The position numbers and the translations under genes are program-made. DNA of 64,000 bases from Pestalotiopsis fici W106-1 (lineage: Eukaryota > Ascomycota > Sordariomycetes > Amphisphaeriales > Sporocadaceae): contig NW_006917100.1 of assembly GCF_000516985.1 (NCBI RefSeq), positions 1,415,490 through 1,479,489 of the forward strand, written 5' to 3'. This document shows, piece after piece, positions 43,626 through 57,570 of this stretch (the first letter of the stretch is position 1; every line of letters starts with the position of its first letter). Below the pieces are notes generated by a model, which was not told the DNA's origin, ran no database searches, and was given only the letters and a program-made list of their open reading frames with translations.

Positions 43626-43656
43626 GTGTGTGTGTGTGTGTGTGAGTGTGTGTGTG
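43626..43656. repeat. GT dinucleotide microsatellite
   Basis: About fifteen GT units interrupted once by GA. Likely length-variable. Confidence 0.9.
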
Positions 43657-45246
43657 GCAACATGTCCACCCACCCAGTCGCAGTGTACAGCTTGCACACA
43701 TAGTCGCACGCTCTCTCTCGAGGTGCCCGCACATTGACCAACATGTCACCCACAGACTGTTCATTAATACGAGCTCAACATTTTCTTGTCTCTCTTTTCT
43801 CTACATCTTGAGTCGGTGAGGCCTGTCCGTATTGCTTCGATACAACCAAGAATGCGGTGAAAAGCTGCCGTGTTCGGTTCCCGGCAAGTACAGTAGATAA
43901 TCATAACAAATGTGGTTATGATCAATCGCGCGAATTACAGATAGGCGAGGAAGCTTAAAAAAAAAAGGTTCATAGGTTATAAGATGCGGTGAGAGAAAAA
44001 TGGTTTATGAACAGGTTACCGCCGTAACCGTCAGTGTCAGTCACATAGACACAGACAGCACGACAGACTTTGTCTTTCCGGCCGGGAATATAAAAGATGT
44101 GCGTCACAGCTGTCGGTAGTCGAGGTGCAGGAGAAGGGCCGTCCGGGAAAGAAACAGAGGAACGCATGTATGTAGGTGGTATCTGCAAAGGAGGTAGCCA
44201 TGACGTTTTGAAAAAAAAAAAAAATCTTCGAATCTCTCCCCCTGTGCGCCCGCTACCTTACACAACATTGCAGATAGATGGGAATCCACCTTCCAGCATC
44301 GTCATAGCATAGCTTTCACACAGACCATGTCTGTACTACATGTAGGGTGCGTTATCTAGAGTTACACATGGGTGTGTTCCTTGGCACGTTCATTTGTATA
44401 GGTATCCTACAGGAGAAGGGTGCAGCGACGATGGATGGGTAAATGGGGTGGTGATACATTGACGAGTCGCATTTTAGATGCGGTTAAAGTCAGCAAACGA
44501 CTCGGGGCTGGTACGTTCGCATTTCAGAGCAGGCAATAAAGACTTGGACTTACTCAGCCAACGGTAGCATTTGCCCTCTTTTTCATCCTCTGCTGCGAGT
44601 AATCGATTGGACACACGAAGTTTTGTACACTGGTAGGAGCTAGGAGGATCTGGTGGGATCTGGCCAAAGTGTTTCCCTAGGAATGAACAAGTGAGAGCGA
44701 CACACAGACGCGAAGGTAGCCTTGAACAAGAAGCGTTTCCTGGACATGTTACCAGGTCCGGACGTCGCGCCGAACAGTCTGTAGGGGCGCCATGTACCAT
44801 GTATGTGCACATGTGGGGGAGCAAAAAAGAGAGTGCAGGCCACCAGTTCAGAGTGGAGTGCATATGCATCGGCCACGAGAAAGCGGAAGAAGAGAGACAG
44901 ACAATCGCATCGAGGAAGAGCCTGAGTGAGAGCAGTCAGGCAAGGTAGCCCAGTGGGTAGGCAATAGGTACCTCAAAGTTGCAGAGAGATCCAGGTACGT
45001 AGCATCGTCCGAGATTTGGATGCTTGCTGCATGTGCCTTTGCCATGGTTGAATGAGCCCGGGGGCCCCGGGCAGGTTTCGGAGACCACGCTTGAGATGTC
45101 TTTGTTTCATTTTGCTCGGAACGACACCCAGAACACGATGAAACCAAACCAGGTCCAGATTTTTTGGAAGTGTAAAAATCTCGCGCACGAGGGTTAAAAA
45201 AAAAAGAGCTGGAATTGGGCGCATTATTCGCCAACAAGGGTTCATG

Positions 45247-45270
45247 GTTTTTTTTNTTTTTTTTTTTTTC
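45247..45270. repeat. Poly-T run with ambiguous base
   Basis: About 24 T with one N at 45256; its true length cannot be taken from this sequence. Confidence 0.9.
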
Positions 45271-48200
45271 CTAATAGCATTTTATGACATGGGCAAAGTT
45301 CGAGCAGCTTGGAATTGTTGATGCCCGACCTGGCATGATTCAATCACAGTATGTGGACCGCGGTCGCCGAAGGCAAAAGGCTCTCGCAGGTTACACGATG
45401 GATCTGAGTGTTGCTTGTCGCACGTTGAGGAGCCGAGCATCCCGCCCAGTCTTGGGATCAGCGACTGGCGAATGTTGTAAGCTGAGTTTGTTGAGAGTTG
45501 AATGGTGTTGAGCAACAGCCAGTGGGTAGATCTTGATGCTGATACTGATGCTGTTTGCCTGCCTTGCCTTGATTACCTTGTATCTCAAACATGGCATGAC
45601 CCTGCCAAAGATCAATTTGCCAATGGACCAATGGACGAAAAGCTCTTGGCAGCCAGTCAGGCTCCCTGAGGAGGGAGGGGCTCAAGGGATCTGCAAAGGA
45701 GCCCCTCCAAAGGTCGTTCCAGAGCTGGGCTGGACTGGACTTGTTGGAGACTGTCAGTCATCAGTAGCAAGCAGTCTGCGCGGAAGGGAGGGAGGGAGGA
45801 GACGTTGATCAACACGGAGTAGATCTCAAGTTGATAATATCCGTGGGTGGGGATTTCGGACGACCTCCCTAGCATATCAGAGAACATGCTGCTGCTCGCT
45901 TTCGCTAGGTAACAAGGCCATAACCACGTTTGTTGCCTGGGCAGTTTTGAGATGGATGAGCGAATTAACAAAAAGGACAGAAAAAGAAAAAGACACCAAT
46001 TGGCGGTTGGAATTGAGTAGTCATATATCATCATTATCCCCGTCTATAAGACCAGGTTCATGCCAGCGACTTCCAGGCTCAATGTACCACTTGATCTCAG
46101 CAAATGCATGTGGTTAATTGGGCAATTCGCAATGGACCGACGTGGGTTGTCTCATTGGATCGTTTTCCCCTCCGTGGTAGCGACACCTTAGCGGAATTCC
46201 ACCAACTGCTCCCGCGGAACTGGGGCGCTACATAATGTACCTGGGCCACCTCAATTGACCTAGGGCCAGCCATGTACTATTTTACCGGCAGAGAGGTACA
46301 AGATATATTACATTCGGCACGAGCCCACCGAAAGCAGCAGGGGCAGAAACACGTGCAATATTCTCGCTTCGAGAAATCCCCTGGCAAAAATTGCTTTCTT
46401 TTCTTTCTTTACAGCAGTAGGATACGATTAGAGGAAGCTGGAGAGGATTGATGATTTGGAATGGAAAGAAATAGGATGCGACGGAATGAGTTGGTGTTAG
46501 GTTGACGGGGTGTTGTGACTTGCATTTAAGGGATCTTACGAATACTTCCTACCAGCCTACAACGAAACGCCAGCAGCAGGATGTGCATCCTTAACTAATT
46601 TTTGAGAATGCCAGAATCCTTCCCAATCCCCTGGCAAGCCTGATGCTCTGTTATGCCTCAAGTTTCTGCCACACCAATTGATTCCTTATAAAACCCATCG
46701 GGGCGCAGACAGTTCTCGTGAAGGCAAATATGTACAATAGATAACGTACGTGAGTTCGCACTGGGAAACTTCTCGTAGTAAGAGGATGGCACCACCTGGG
46801 CACCCACCAGACCCTGGTAGGTATGGGGTTTGGTTCGATTTCAGCACTTGCAAGGACCCCATTTGCCAGGGATCGGAAAATTTACTGGCGTGCCGAGATT
46901 AATAAAATGACGATTGCCGGACGCTGACCTGGCGAATTTCTGAAGAGAAAAGAAAAGAGAAGAGGAAAAAAAATCTCGTTCCGCGTAAGAAATAATACGA
47001 ACAGAAAATTAGGAGTCGACATTGATGACAACTCGTGTAGTTTCGTACCCATAATGAACTACGTACTACCTTGTGGAATCATGTCGCCCTGTTTGGTGGA
47101 GTGTGCGGCTCACTGGTTCGGCGGAGCGGCACGTGTCGTCAAAGGAATGCCTGAAGATCCTCTATATATATATATCTTTCATAATCCTTTCGTTGCAACC
47201 CTTTTGATGGCGGGGATAGGCATCCTTTTACTGCAGTGATCTTGCCTTAAATACCCGCATGGGCATACGCACACACGCACACACAGGATTGGGACATTGT
47301 ACAGCTGTATGCTGACCGTGGCAAAGAAGCGGCACGGCCAGAGGCCAGAAAGAAATCCTTCCCGCAGTCACCAATCGAGTCATGCCAACCCGTAACGGGC
47401 AGGCTGGATCGTGGTCTAGGTGGGTATCAGCCGCATGCTGACTGATCGTTGGTCGACCAAGATGGTGTCCTCGAAAACGATCTCGACGTGCCCATACAAT
47501 ACCGTCACTGCCCAGCTTGTAACTGAAAATGGCATAATCTTGATAAGCGTGCACAAGTAGTCCAAATCGTGCCCGTTGCCGCATGCAGTAGTATGCCTGG
47601 TTCTAATTGAAATGTCATGTACATGAATCGATAGATGGCATGTTGGACCAAGCTTCACCTGAATCAGTCGAGTCCGCTGGGCTGGTAAACTCATATGATT
47701 GGGCGCCGGGAGATGTTAGCTCAAGCCCGTTCTGTATTGTGGCGGAGAAGCTGTTTGCGTCTCTTCCTTTGTAGGGGAAGCTAGAGAAGGTCCATGGAAG
47801 CCGCGATATTTCAGCGTGCTGAGTTGGGGGGGAGGGTGGGAAAGAAAGGAGCGAAGAAGCGAGAATGCCGCAAACTTGTCGAGGAGACATGCAAGCTTTG
47901 TAATTCGCCTTTTTGAACCATGTCGACTATAGGTAGTGAAGAGTAGTGGATGCAATGCAATGCAAGAATTGCATGGAGACCACGTTGTGGTCACTGTACA
48001 GCGTAAAAATAATGTTGTTTACCTACCTAACTTGCCGTCTGGTAATAAAGCCAGGGTGCTGCTGGAACCTCGGAAGCTGAGCAACAAGAGCTCAAGGCAC
48101 TAAAGCGAACCCTATTTCATTACACTGCAGGTCTACCTAGATTCTAGCGTGTATAGCCGAAGGGTTCAGGTGAGCTGCAACGGCAAAGCACCAGCGCTCG

Positions 48201-51200
48201 GGAGGCACAAAGTAACGGCTTTCCAGCCATGTTTCACTGAAAGGCCATGATATACTCGAAACGGTCGGTGGTGTTTGTTCTAAAGGCGTCGGCATCAACT
48301 ACCTGATGAGATGTTGCGCTGCCTGATTGAAAGTGAGCAACGCAGGCGATACCTGGGTACGTAGTAGGTAGCTCGTTTTTCTTACCTCCTTTCAACATTC
48401 GAAAATTCCAAATTCCCGTATTGACTTATAAGTGGACCATGCTCGTAGGTATGTAGGCAGCTTACTCGGTGTATATTGTGCTACCTGGCTTTAAAAAGAA
48501 GCAACCGACTAGTTAGGAAAACACTAGCAGAGATCGTCACCCGAAAGACGCATGTCCTTGATTTTAGTATAGGACACTCAAGTGCTGCTTGTCTCAAAAT
48601 GTACGAGAGTGGAACCATGAGGGGAAAGAAAAGTGCAAGAATCTGTAACGAATACTGCCCAAGAGACAGGCAAAACAAGGAAAAGGAGGCAAGCAGGCCC
48701 CATTTTCCCAGTAGCCGTCAATACTTGGTATTGAATCATACAGTTGAACGGAATCATGGTGCATCCCCGCGATACCATTCTCAAATGAGCAAGCGAACGC
48801 ATATAATAGAACAACACAGATTGCTGCTTACACGGTAACCACTCACTGCTTGGTACCGCTGTCCGAAACTCGTATTGTACAAGTGTATCCGTTGATCGAC
48901 TCCAGACAAACATTGAAATTCTACTCTATAGTCCATATCCGACAGGGCGGCTCCCTAACTACCGAGATTGATGCTTCAGTTGTCACAACAAACGGTTCCC
49001 AGCAAGTTGGGTCGTCTTCCGGTTTGGCTGGAATGCCCAAGGTCCAAGCCCTTCCCACCAGGCGTAAACTTTGACCATCCAGGACCCTGCTTTTTTTCCC
49101 CCTCCCATTATGTTTACTCTGCCTTTGTCAATCTATCGGCAAGGCTTGCCTGAGAACCACGATCCGGTGGGGTAATCCCATTTACCACTCTTATCGAAAG
49201 GGTTGATACCATGACATCTTTAGTCTAGGCAGGATACGTACGTAGTCAACGGTTGTATTTTGAATAAAGCGGGTGTCTATTCGCCGCAGGCTGGGTAATG
49301 TCATTGATGTACAATGACCCCGCCCAGGTTGACGTATCGATAGGTCCCATTTACACAGCAGGTCATGCAGGCCATATATGTTGGTAGTGGCTCAAGTGTC
49401 CATCATGACCGCAGGCACGTATAGAAGTCAGTGCGCCCCCCAACTAGCTTTGCTAGCAGATATATAACAACGTGAAAATATCCGCAAACCCTGCTCTCAT
49501 ACACATCAATTGATTTCTGGAGTATATTTCGTAAAAGACACGAGATGTGGCGGTACACGATAATCATCTGGATTAATCTCACTGCATTAGATCCCCGGCA
49601 GTTCGGGGCGCTGCACTGAGCCCGAGGTACTTCTGCGGACCTCTTCATTTGCTTTAAGCCAGTCCATAACCAACCGTTGGCCTTTGCTCTTTTTCTTGGG
49701 TCCCTCAATTCTGTTTTCGCGCCGAGTATTCGTCAACGCTACTTGCCACGTGCTTATGGATCAACTGGGAGGAAAAAAACCACACCAAAAGAGAAAGTTC
49801 TTTCCCCCTTTCTCCTCTAGTCGCTGAGCTAAGCATCTTTTTTTCCCAGGGACGATTCCACAATCTCAGCGCTTGGGAAGAGCAAGCCGGTCGCCGGGAG
49901 TGGTGCTAAACGCTCGAGCCCCCCCTTACCGTGAACATCATCATGTAGGGTAAGGCCATTTTGCCTACATCATCTAGCCCAATTAGATAGCTAAGCAGTA
50001 GAAACATTTTCTTGTCTGTTGAGCAGAAAACTCGATGGATTTCTGCAGCAAGATTCATGGCGCGGATCTGGATTTGGGGACGAAAGGAGAAGGGGTGACG
50101 AGGCGATGAGCAACCTTGACGTGGACTAGTGGGTCAATCGACGACTATAATTTTCAGCCGCCCGCGAATCGTCGCGTCGCGGGGGGCAAAGCAGTATGAT
50201 ACCGGTTGTGTCCTTCGAGTCTTCAGGCCCTTTTGTCTGTCGTCTAAGCCACTGGGTAGGTAAATGAATGAGTTTCTTGGTCGATCTCTTGGACCAGCGG
50301 CACTTTTCAATTGGAGCGTTACCTGATACCATGGTAGATATCTACTTATTTCCAACTTCCAACCTAGCTTGAGCATGCTTTCCATGAAGTTAATATTACC
50401 CGGCACTCTCGTCAGAAACGATTGGCATGTGCTCTTTTAGTAGAGATCGAGCGGTTGAGCTCAACGGCATAGATCGTTTGATTGACCCTTGGTCCCTATG
50501 GTCCTACTACATGAGATTTCCATATGCAAAACAGCTGTAGCCCAGGCGACTATTGCTTAGCAGGATGGTTGATGGCTCAGACGGCTTGGAATTAGCACCT
50601 GATCTACAGCACGCTACTTGGGTAGGCAGTCTTCCGGATCCATTAGTCTACAATCGACCAACCACAAAGGCAAGGAGTGTCCCTGCCAAAGCGAATTGCT
50701 GGCCGTACTTGGTGGTAAATCTTCTCTATGGTAGCAGTGATGGGATGGTCCTGGGTGTAGATCGCGCACGGTCATGAAGACAGAAAATCTGGGCAAAACC
50801 ACCTATCATGGAGTATAGCCAGTGACGCAAGCTGTTGTTAAGGCATTTTTGATATAGTAGGTCATGCTCAAACGCAAAAGGCACACACATGCGTACAAGC
50901 AGCACATGCCCTGTACATTGCGCGCGCGCACGCACAAGCAATGATGGAAAGCCATGGGATGTAGCGCATCTACCGATCAGAACCCGCCAACAGGCAGCCC
51001 AGAGCAGGAGGAGGAGCTGCTGGGCGATGCTAATGTAGATAATGTAGGTATTTAGCACCTAGCATTTCAAGTTGGATCCCCTTGCTGCGCTCAGGGATGG
51101 GGCACCGGGGGAGTGCTGCCGACTAGGATCATTGGAGCATGACTCTGGACTTTTTAAGAGTGTCTGAACACTAACCTTGCAGGTACGTACATGATCACGG

Positions 51201-51374
51201 ACCCCTGAACGGAAGTCGACATCCCTCCAGAAGGGGCCTGTCGACTCCACTGCTGCATGGCCATATGCGGTGCCCACCCAGTCACCCAGCCAATTTGTCC
51301 ATGTATGCAGGCTGGGTAGTACATTGAAATCCTATCTGCATGTGCTCTTCTGGACAGGTACCTCTGCCGCCGCC

Positions 51375-51403
51375 GGGGACTGGGACTGGGACTGGGACTG
51401 GGC
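51375..51403. repeat. Hexanucleotide tandem repeat GGGACT
   Basis: Four full copies of GGGACT plus a partial one. It lies in non-coding DNA 1.5 kb upstream of the scaffold gene. Confidence 0.85.
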
Positions 51404-52896
51404 TGAAAACGCAGTGTACCTGCTCTGTACTGTTGGGGGGTAATTGAAGGTAGTAGGTAGGAAATACAGACCGTCGCTCCTCCAAGATCCAGGCCGGACA
51501 AAGAGAGGAAGTGAGTGAGGGAGGAGCGACGAGGGTCCAGATGCGCGCCAGGCTCGCCCATCATCTTTTCCTACCTTAATGTAGCGTATCCCCTAGCCAA
51601 AGTGGTCCGGCGGCTTGACCTGGACTGGCATACCTTGCTCTGGCAGAACGAGCTTCTCCAGTCACTGCAAATGAAATAACATCCCCATGATCCCCAGTTT
51701 TCCTCTTCTATCATACCTACCTTGTTTGATTGCCTCCTTTCAGACACTCGCTGGTGGCTCTTGGGGAAATTTTTTTTCTTCTTCTTCTATTATCCTCTTT
51801 CCTCCTTCCTTCCCTAACCCGCCTTGTGCGCCACAGCCATTGTAGCAACCACCAACTGTGTGTTTGAGTGAGAGAGAGAGACATTCAATCGGCTTGCCCG
51901 CTAGCCTAGGACGTGATCTCGTCAACAGCGACCAGAAGCAAGCAACGCAACGCAACGACGCACGACCGCCCACACGCCGCAGTCTCAGATCCGCCATCGC
52001 AAGCTGGGGTCGGCCTGTTCCGCAGTCTAAGAAAAGAATCAAGGCAAGACATAGTTCTGCGGATCAATTAGAAGAGGGGGGACCCCATTTCCTCCGCTTG
52101 TCACACGTTTTTTTCCTGCCGACAGACGACACTTGTTTTCTATTCATTTTTCTCAAACGTTTTCTGCAAAAACAAGCGGGCGGAAGAGGCTATCGATTCG
52201 TCAATTGCTTGCGACAATAGTCGAGTAAAAGGGCCGGTGCCAATTGGCTTTCAGTACATACACCCGCCAAGCAACATACTTAACGCACGTCGACTATTAT
52301 CGGATGGAGGGAGTCATTGCATGATTGGTGCTCCCCTTCTGACCACCACCCACCCCGCCAAAGCAACCAAACCAGGGAAGCCCGCGCGCCCGACCGGTCT
52401 CCGACCACCACCGACCTGTTCAACGATCCCAGGGAACATCAATCCTTCGGGACTCAAAGCCTCACCCGCGATACACATACGCAAATCAAAGTCACTTTTT
52501 GTGATCTTGTAGTCTGACTCAACCTTGTCATAAGCCACGTGGAGGACTTTTTGTGCCACCTCGCCAGGCTGCTCCGATTTTACGCCCGCCATCTTTTTTG
52601 ATTGACGAAGGAGAGAAAAAGCTTCCCACCCCCAATGCGCCAGCAGCACCACCTTTGAGCACTTACGTCGCCCGCATTGAAAAGTTCCAGACTGTGAAAC
52701 AGGTTGCAGGGCATGCAGAACAATTGTGACACAGCCACCCTAAAGAAAGCAAAAAAATCCCATCTGGGACAAAAAACGTCTTCTCCACTGCTACATGCCG
52801 ACCAGTCGGGCCTGGAGCTGAACTTTAATTTCCATCCCATTGATTTGGTAGTATATACTTCTCTCAAGTGATTCGCATCGCATCGCCCTCTGCCAC

Positions 52897-55800
52897 ATGT
52901 TTGGTCGGTCGGCCTCGAAACAAAGCGGATTCACAGGTGCATCGGGTGGGAGAGAAAATCGAGGGAGGGATCAGATTGGTGGTAACCTGCGCGAACTTGG
53001 AATCCTCGGCAGTTTATCCTCAGAATCTCGATCATTGCGCAGCCCTTTTAAGAGGAACAAACCACGATCACCACAAACTCCAGTTCAGAACGACTGGGAT
53101 AGCGGGTTCGATTATCAACCTTCGTTTCCCGAAAAGAGTGAGTTCTTCCTCTGGCACTCAACGACCCGCGACCGTGCGCACATGCGCTCAGAGACGAGTT
53201 GCCGGCACGACCTCATGATCGCCACTGCACAACACGCGCCTCTCTCTTTCTCGTTCTGGGGCGCCGAAGACTCGCATAATCTATGCCCATTCACCTTGTC
53301 TGGTAGTAATAATTGCTGACTTGAAACCTCGCTTTAGATCACTCCATCTCTGCTGGAACTTCTCGCTCATTTCCCCAGCGAGCTCCTTCACATCGTTCGG
53401 TTGCTTCGATCAAATCGTCTGCCTCTAGGGATACTGTGAGACAGACCAGCCCGCGTTCAGCTACTGCAATGTCGAGCATGATGAGCGCAGATCGCACTCG
53501 TAACCGGCGGGAGCGCACTTTCGTCGGTAGCGAATGCGCTGTCTGCGAGGAGCCGTTGGAGCACACGCTTCGAGGAGAGAGGATTTTGCAGTTTTCTTGC
53601 GGGCATGTTTCGCACGAGGCTTGTTTCTATGAATTCATTCGCGAGTTCGAGTCGCAATACTGCCCATCATGTAATGCGCCGTTACATCTGGACACCAGCC
53701 GAGGAGGCAATGTCCTAGATATCGGTAAGAGCAGATCATACGATACTGCCCAGATCATTACTGACGAGGTTTCCAACCCCACAGAAAAGATCACAAGCAT
53801 GGTGCGATCCGCATCTACTAGCGAAAGAGAATCGCAACATACAACGCCCCCCTCAGGCCCTTGGGAGGAGCCAATTCCCCATCACAGAGGCCCGTCACAA
53901 AGCAATGGACGCGATAGTGGTACTCGAGGAAGTTTGAGGGACAGCCGCGAGGCGCCTTCGTCATATGGCGCACACTCTCGTCACGGCCGTAGCGATAGCG
54001 AAGCCACTGGAGTTGCATCCTCGGGAGGCTACCCTGAAACAACACAGAGCGGACCTGCCCGGCGCCACGATTATGATCTTCAAGCCATGGAGACAACGCC
54101 CACGAGCCCTCAGAGGATATCGCGTAACCCAATTCCTGCACCGACAGTCACAGTCCGCTCGGAATTCCCAACCATAAGCAAGTCACGACAGCAGCAGACC
54201 TTGACCTGTCTCATTACAGTTGAAGTGCCCGATAATAAGTGGAAACCAGATCCAGAGGACCTTGGCTCCGTTGTGCCCGCTCCACCCACGCGCGGTGAAG
54301 ACGCCTACGCCCAACGGCCGCCTTCACCAGCAAAGAGCAACAAGCCTCGCTTCTATCCTTATGAGTCGCCCGAAGTCTTGCAAGAGATGACCGAGAACTT
54401 GCGCGACCGCGTGGACAACTGGCATGGGCTGGACTTCAACAGGTTCGGAAAGCTTCGTCTTTACGGTACCTTGCGGGTTGGCAAGGACAAGGTGTCCTGG
54501 CAAGAGCTTGAGTGCTTTCTCTTTGCCGAGATGCTCATCTGCGTCAAGGAGAAGAGAAACAATGCAGCGGCCCAGCAATTGGACGAGTACGGTGCTCCGC
54601 GAAAGGCCACGCGTTGCACTCTCAAGGGTTCCATTCTCATCAAGAAGCACCTCAATGACGTAGCAGAAACTGGCTCCATTGACGAAAATGTGCTGACCCT
54701 GAGCCTGTCTGTTTCAGAGCTCCCGTCTTTCCATCTGCGATTTGACAACCGCAACCAGCTGAAGCTTTGGCAACAGGCGCTCCGGGACCTCAATGCAACA
54801 GAGGGTTCGCCTGTCCGGGGCCCCGACTATGAGCGTGCTGAGACGTCCGAAACAGATGAGGACGACTGGGGCCGCCAAGGTGGACCTCGCCGGGTGTCTG
54901 CTGCTTCTTCTGGCTGGGGCGGACCAAAGTCCACAACCACGGCCCCTACCGAGTATACAACATTTGCGAAGAGCCCGTTGTTTTCGTCGGTACATGTGCC
55001 AATTGATGTCGTCGTGGTTGTTCCAATCTCGTCATCAATGCAAGGGGTCAAGATTAACCTTGTCAGAGACGCCCTGAAATTCATGGTTGGCAATTTGGGC
55101 GAGAGAGATCGCATGGGACTAGTCACGTTCGGCTCTGGTGGCGGCGGTGTCCCCATTGTCGGCATGACCACCAAGGCATGGCACGGTTGGAACAATGTTC
55201 TGGCTTCCATCAAGCCTGTTGGCCAAAAGAGCCACCGAGCTGACGTGGTGGAAGGCGCCAATGTTGCCATGGATCTGTTGATGCAACGCAAGCACAACAA
55301 CCCTATTGCCTCCATCATGCTCATCAGCGATGCCTCAACATCCGATGCTGATAGCGTCGACTTTGTCGTTTCGAGAGCTGAGGCGGCCAAGATTACCATC
55401 CACTCCTTTGGCCTTGGTATGACCCACAAGCCCGACACCATGATCGAATTGTCAACCCGGACAAAGGCCTCTTACACCTATGTAAAGGACTGGATGATGC
55501 TGAGGGAGTGTCTTGGTGGTTGCCTCGGATCCATGCAGTCACTGTCCCACCAAAACGTCAAGCTCAAGCTCAGGCTTCCAGAAGGCTCGCCAGCCAAATT
55601 TTACAAAGTCAGCGGTGCGTTGCAAGTTACCAAGCGCGCCACAGGTCGGGATGCCGAGGCTTCTCTTGGTGATTTGCGATTTGGCGACAAGAGAGACATT
55701 TTGGTGCAACTGGTCATTGTACCTGATACGACATCCCAGGATCAGTTGCCACAAGACCCATGGGAAACGATCGTCTCTGGTCTTGAGGCCCTCGGTGGAC

Positions 55801-56588
55801 CTATGGACTCTGATGACCAGAGGACCCTGTCCGTCGAAGAACTGCCCCTCATCCAAGCAGATCTTGTCTGGGGCGATATTCTGCGGGAGGGCACCATGAT
55901 GCATCTTCCCAGGCCCTCTCTGCTTGCAATTACCATGCTGCCACCTGTGGCAAGTTCAAGGAAGTCATCCTGGCAAAACAACCCGCCTATTCCTCCTCAC
56001 CAGAGCATTGTTCAGCGACGTATGGAGTTGCTCACATCGGATATGCTGACACGAGCATTGACGCTTGTATCAAGGGGTCAGCATGACCGAGCTCATACTC
56101 TTCTCAACGAAACACGTTCCATATTGAAGGGACTGGGCAAAGGTGGACTGCCGCCTGTCCCGCCTCCACCTGGCAAGGCGCCTAGCTTGGGCTTGGAACC
56201 CGAGTCCGCAACACCTGATCGTAAGCACACGCCGTCGCCGACTGCCTCAGCGAATGGGTCTGTAAACAATGGCGTTGCCTCTAGTCGTCCCAATGACGGC
56301 CTTGCATTGAGTTCCTCTGGTGGCATAGATCCCGGCACCGTGGCCGCTCTCGACGCCGAACTCGAGGCGAGCTTGGAATGGATCAGCCACCCAGCTGTCT
56401 TTGGACGTGACAGTCGCAAACAGGTTCTGCAAGCCATTGGCGTTATTAGCAGCCAGCGCGCGTACACTTTCCGCACACCCATTGAGAGCCTTTGGGCTTC
56501 AAGAGTAGGTGGTGTCAAGAAGCTGACCGACAAGAGCCGCGAGTGGAGAGAGGAAGCCTCGGGTGAAGGCATCATTGAAGAGCCATAA
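52897..56588 (+). CDS. FAR1/STE5-family RING-PH-VWA scaffold protein
   Basis: Two exons, 52897-53137 and 53338-56588, joined by a 200-base intron (GTGAGT donor, CTGAC branch point, TTTAG acceptor), give 1163 residues. A RING-H2 finger at about 147-194 has CAVCEEPL, CGHVSHEAC and CPSC. A PH-like domain spans about 450-575 (FGKLRLYGTLRVGKDKVSW). A von Willebrand A domain runs about 633-830, where the metal site is degenerate: PISSSM replaces DxSxS. This RING-PH-VWA order is that of yeast Far1 and Ste5, which hold G-beta, MAP kinases and polarity factors together in pheromone response. Filamentous ascomycetes have one such protein, so a role in mating or hyphal fusion signalling is inferred. The C-terminus is Pro/Ser-rich with a helical end. 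The start MFGRSASKQSG is the only ATG that opens exon 1. Confidence 0.88.
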
Positions 56589-57570
56589 GCGCCGCCTTGG
56601 CATCCTCAGCGTACGATCATACCGCCATTCACATTTGTTGCGTCAGAGCTCGCCGCAATTTGCAATTTCTCTGATCAGCGTCATATACTTCATTTCATTC
56701 TACCAACATATCCATCGGCCGCATATAATAGTCGGATCATACCCTATTTCTTTTACACAGAGACACTGGCCCACCTCATGTGGGGTGATACTCTCTGGGA
56801 TATTTCATGTTATTCATATCAATGATACCACTTATCGATTTGTTTGCCGTGGGCCGCAGCATAGCATTGCACCTGTTATTATCTACGGCTGCCTTGGCTG
56901 AGGCAGAAGTCTCCTTGTTTTCCTTATCTCTTATTCTTATTCTTCTTCATATTCTCTTCCTTTCTACAATCACGATTACGCATTTATCAGTTCCGACCTC
57001 TTGGGAAAAGGCAGGAAGGCCGTGAGCTCGGACAACGACAAAAGGGAGTGGGGACACTATCGATTCATTTGATCGACCTAGTGGAAGGAATTTGGAGTTG
57101 ATTTGGGGTTGTTTGTACAATGTGATGATGGAAGCTCTCTGGTATATAGAGAAAGATGGGATGCACGACGCCTGGAGTCAAATAAAGCTCAGTCGCCTAT
57201 TGAACATATTACCTCGGCCTGTGATTTTGCCATTAGTGTTTTCCAGGAGATCTTGTGATTGCCACGTACGAGAAGTAAAATGCACCTGTTTGAGGTTGAC
57301 AAAACGGAAAGCTAAAGCGCATGGAGTGGACGGGGGCAGAGTATGCCGATGGTCCACAGGGACGACTCCGCATGCGAAGGTCGGTAGTAAGATACGGGAG
57401 CAGCGAAGCATCGAACGCTGCCGAGTTGGAGTCGTCTCTTTCCCCGCATTCTGACGCACATGTCATTTAAGGCGGGATGGATGGAAAGAGACGGGGTAAT
57501 TATTTGCTTAATTCAAGTGACTTTGTATCACAGTTGCTGTTTCTCTATACAAAATTTACGACATTGAATA
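56589..57570. other. Intergenic region
   Basis: This is the 3' flank of the scaffold gene and the promoter of the oxygenase gene. Open frames on both strands at 57092-57466 overlap without domain content. Confidence 0.6.

Larger units (their letters stand above)
42104..52896. other. 10.8 kb with no supportable protein gene
   Basis: I read both strands and found only short, overlapping open frames without domains. Weak possibilities are an 89-codon frame at 42464-42733 (acidic, ATG start) and a 93-codon minus frame from ATG 52592 (MAGVKSEQPGEVAQKVLH) divergent from the scaffold gene. Neither is convincing. Simple repeats, a poly-T with an N, and pyrimidine-rich stretches just before 52.9 kb are present. 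Long regulatory DNA or long untranslated exons of the downstream FAR1-like gene, or non-coding RNA genes, are possible. Confidence 0.5.

Noticed and set aside
52314..52592. 93-codon minus-strand frame starting MAGVKSEQPGEVAQ
   Set aside because: The first half looks protein-like but the second half is low-complexity, there is no known family, and it sits in a likely promoter; kept only as a note.
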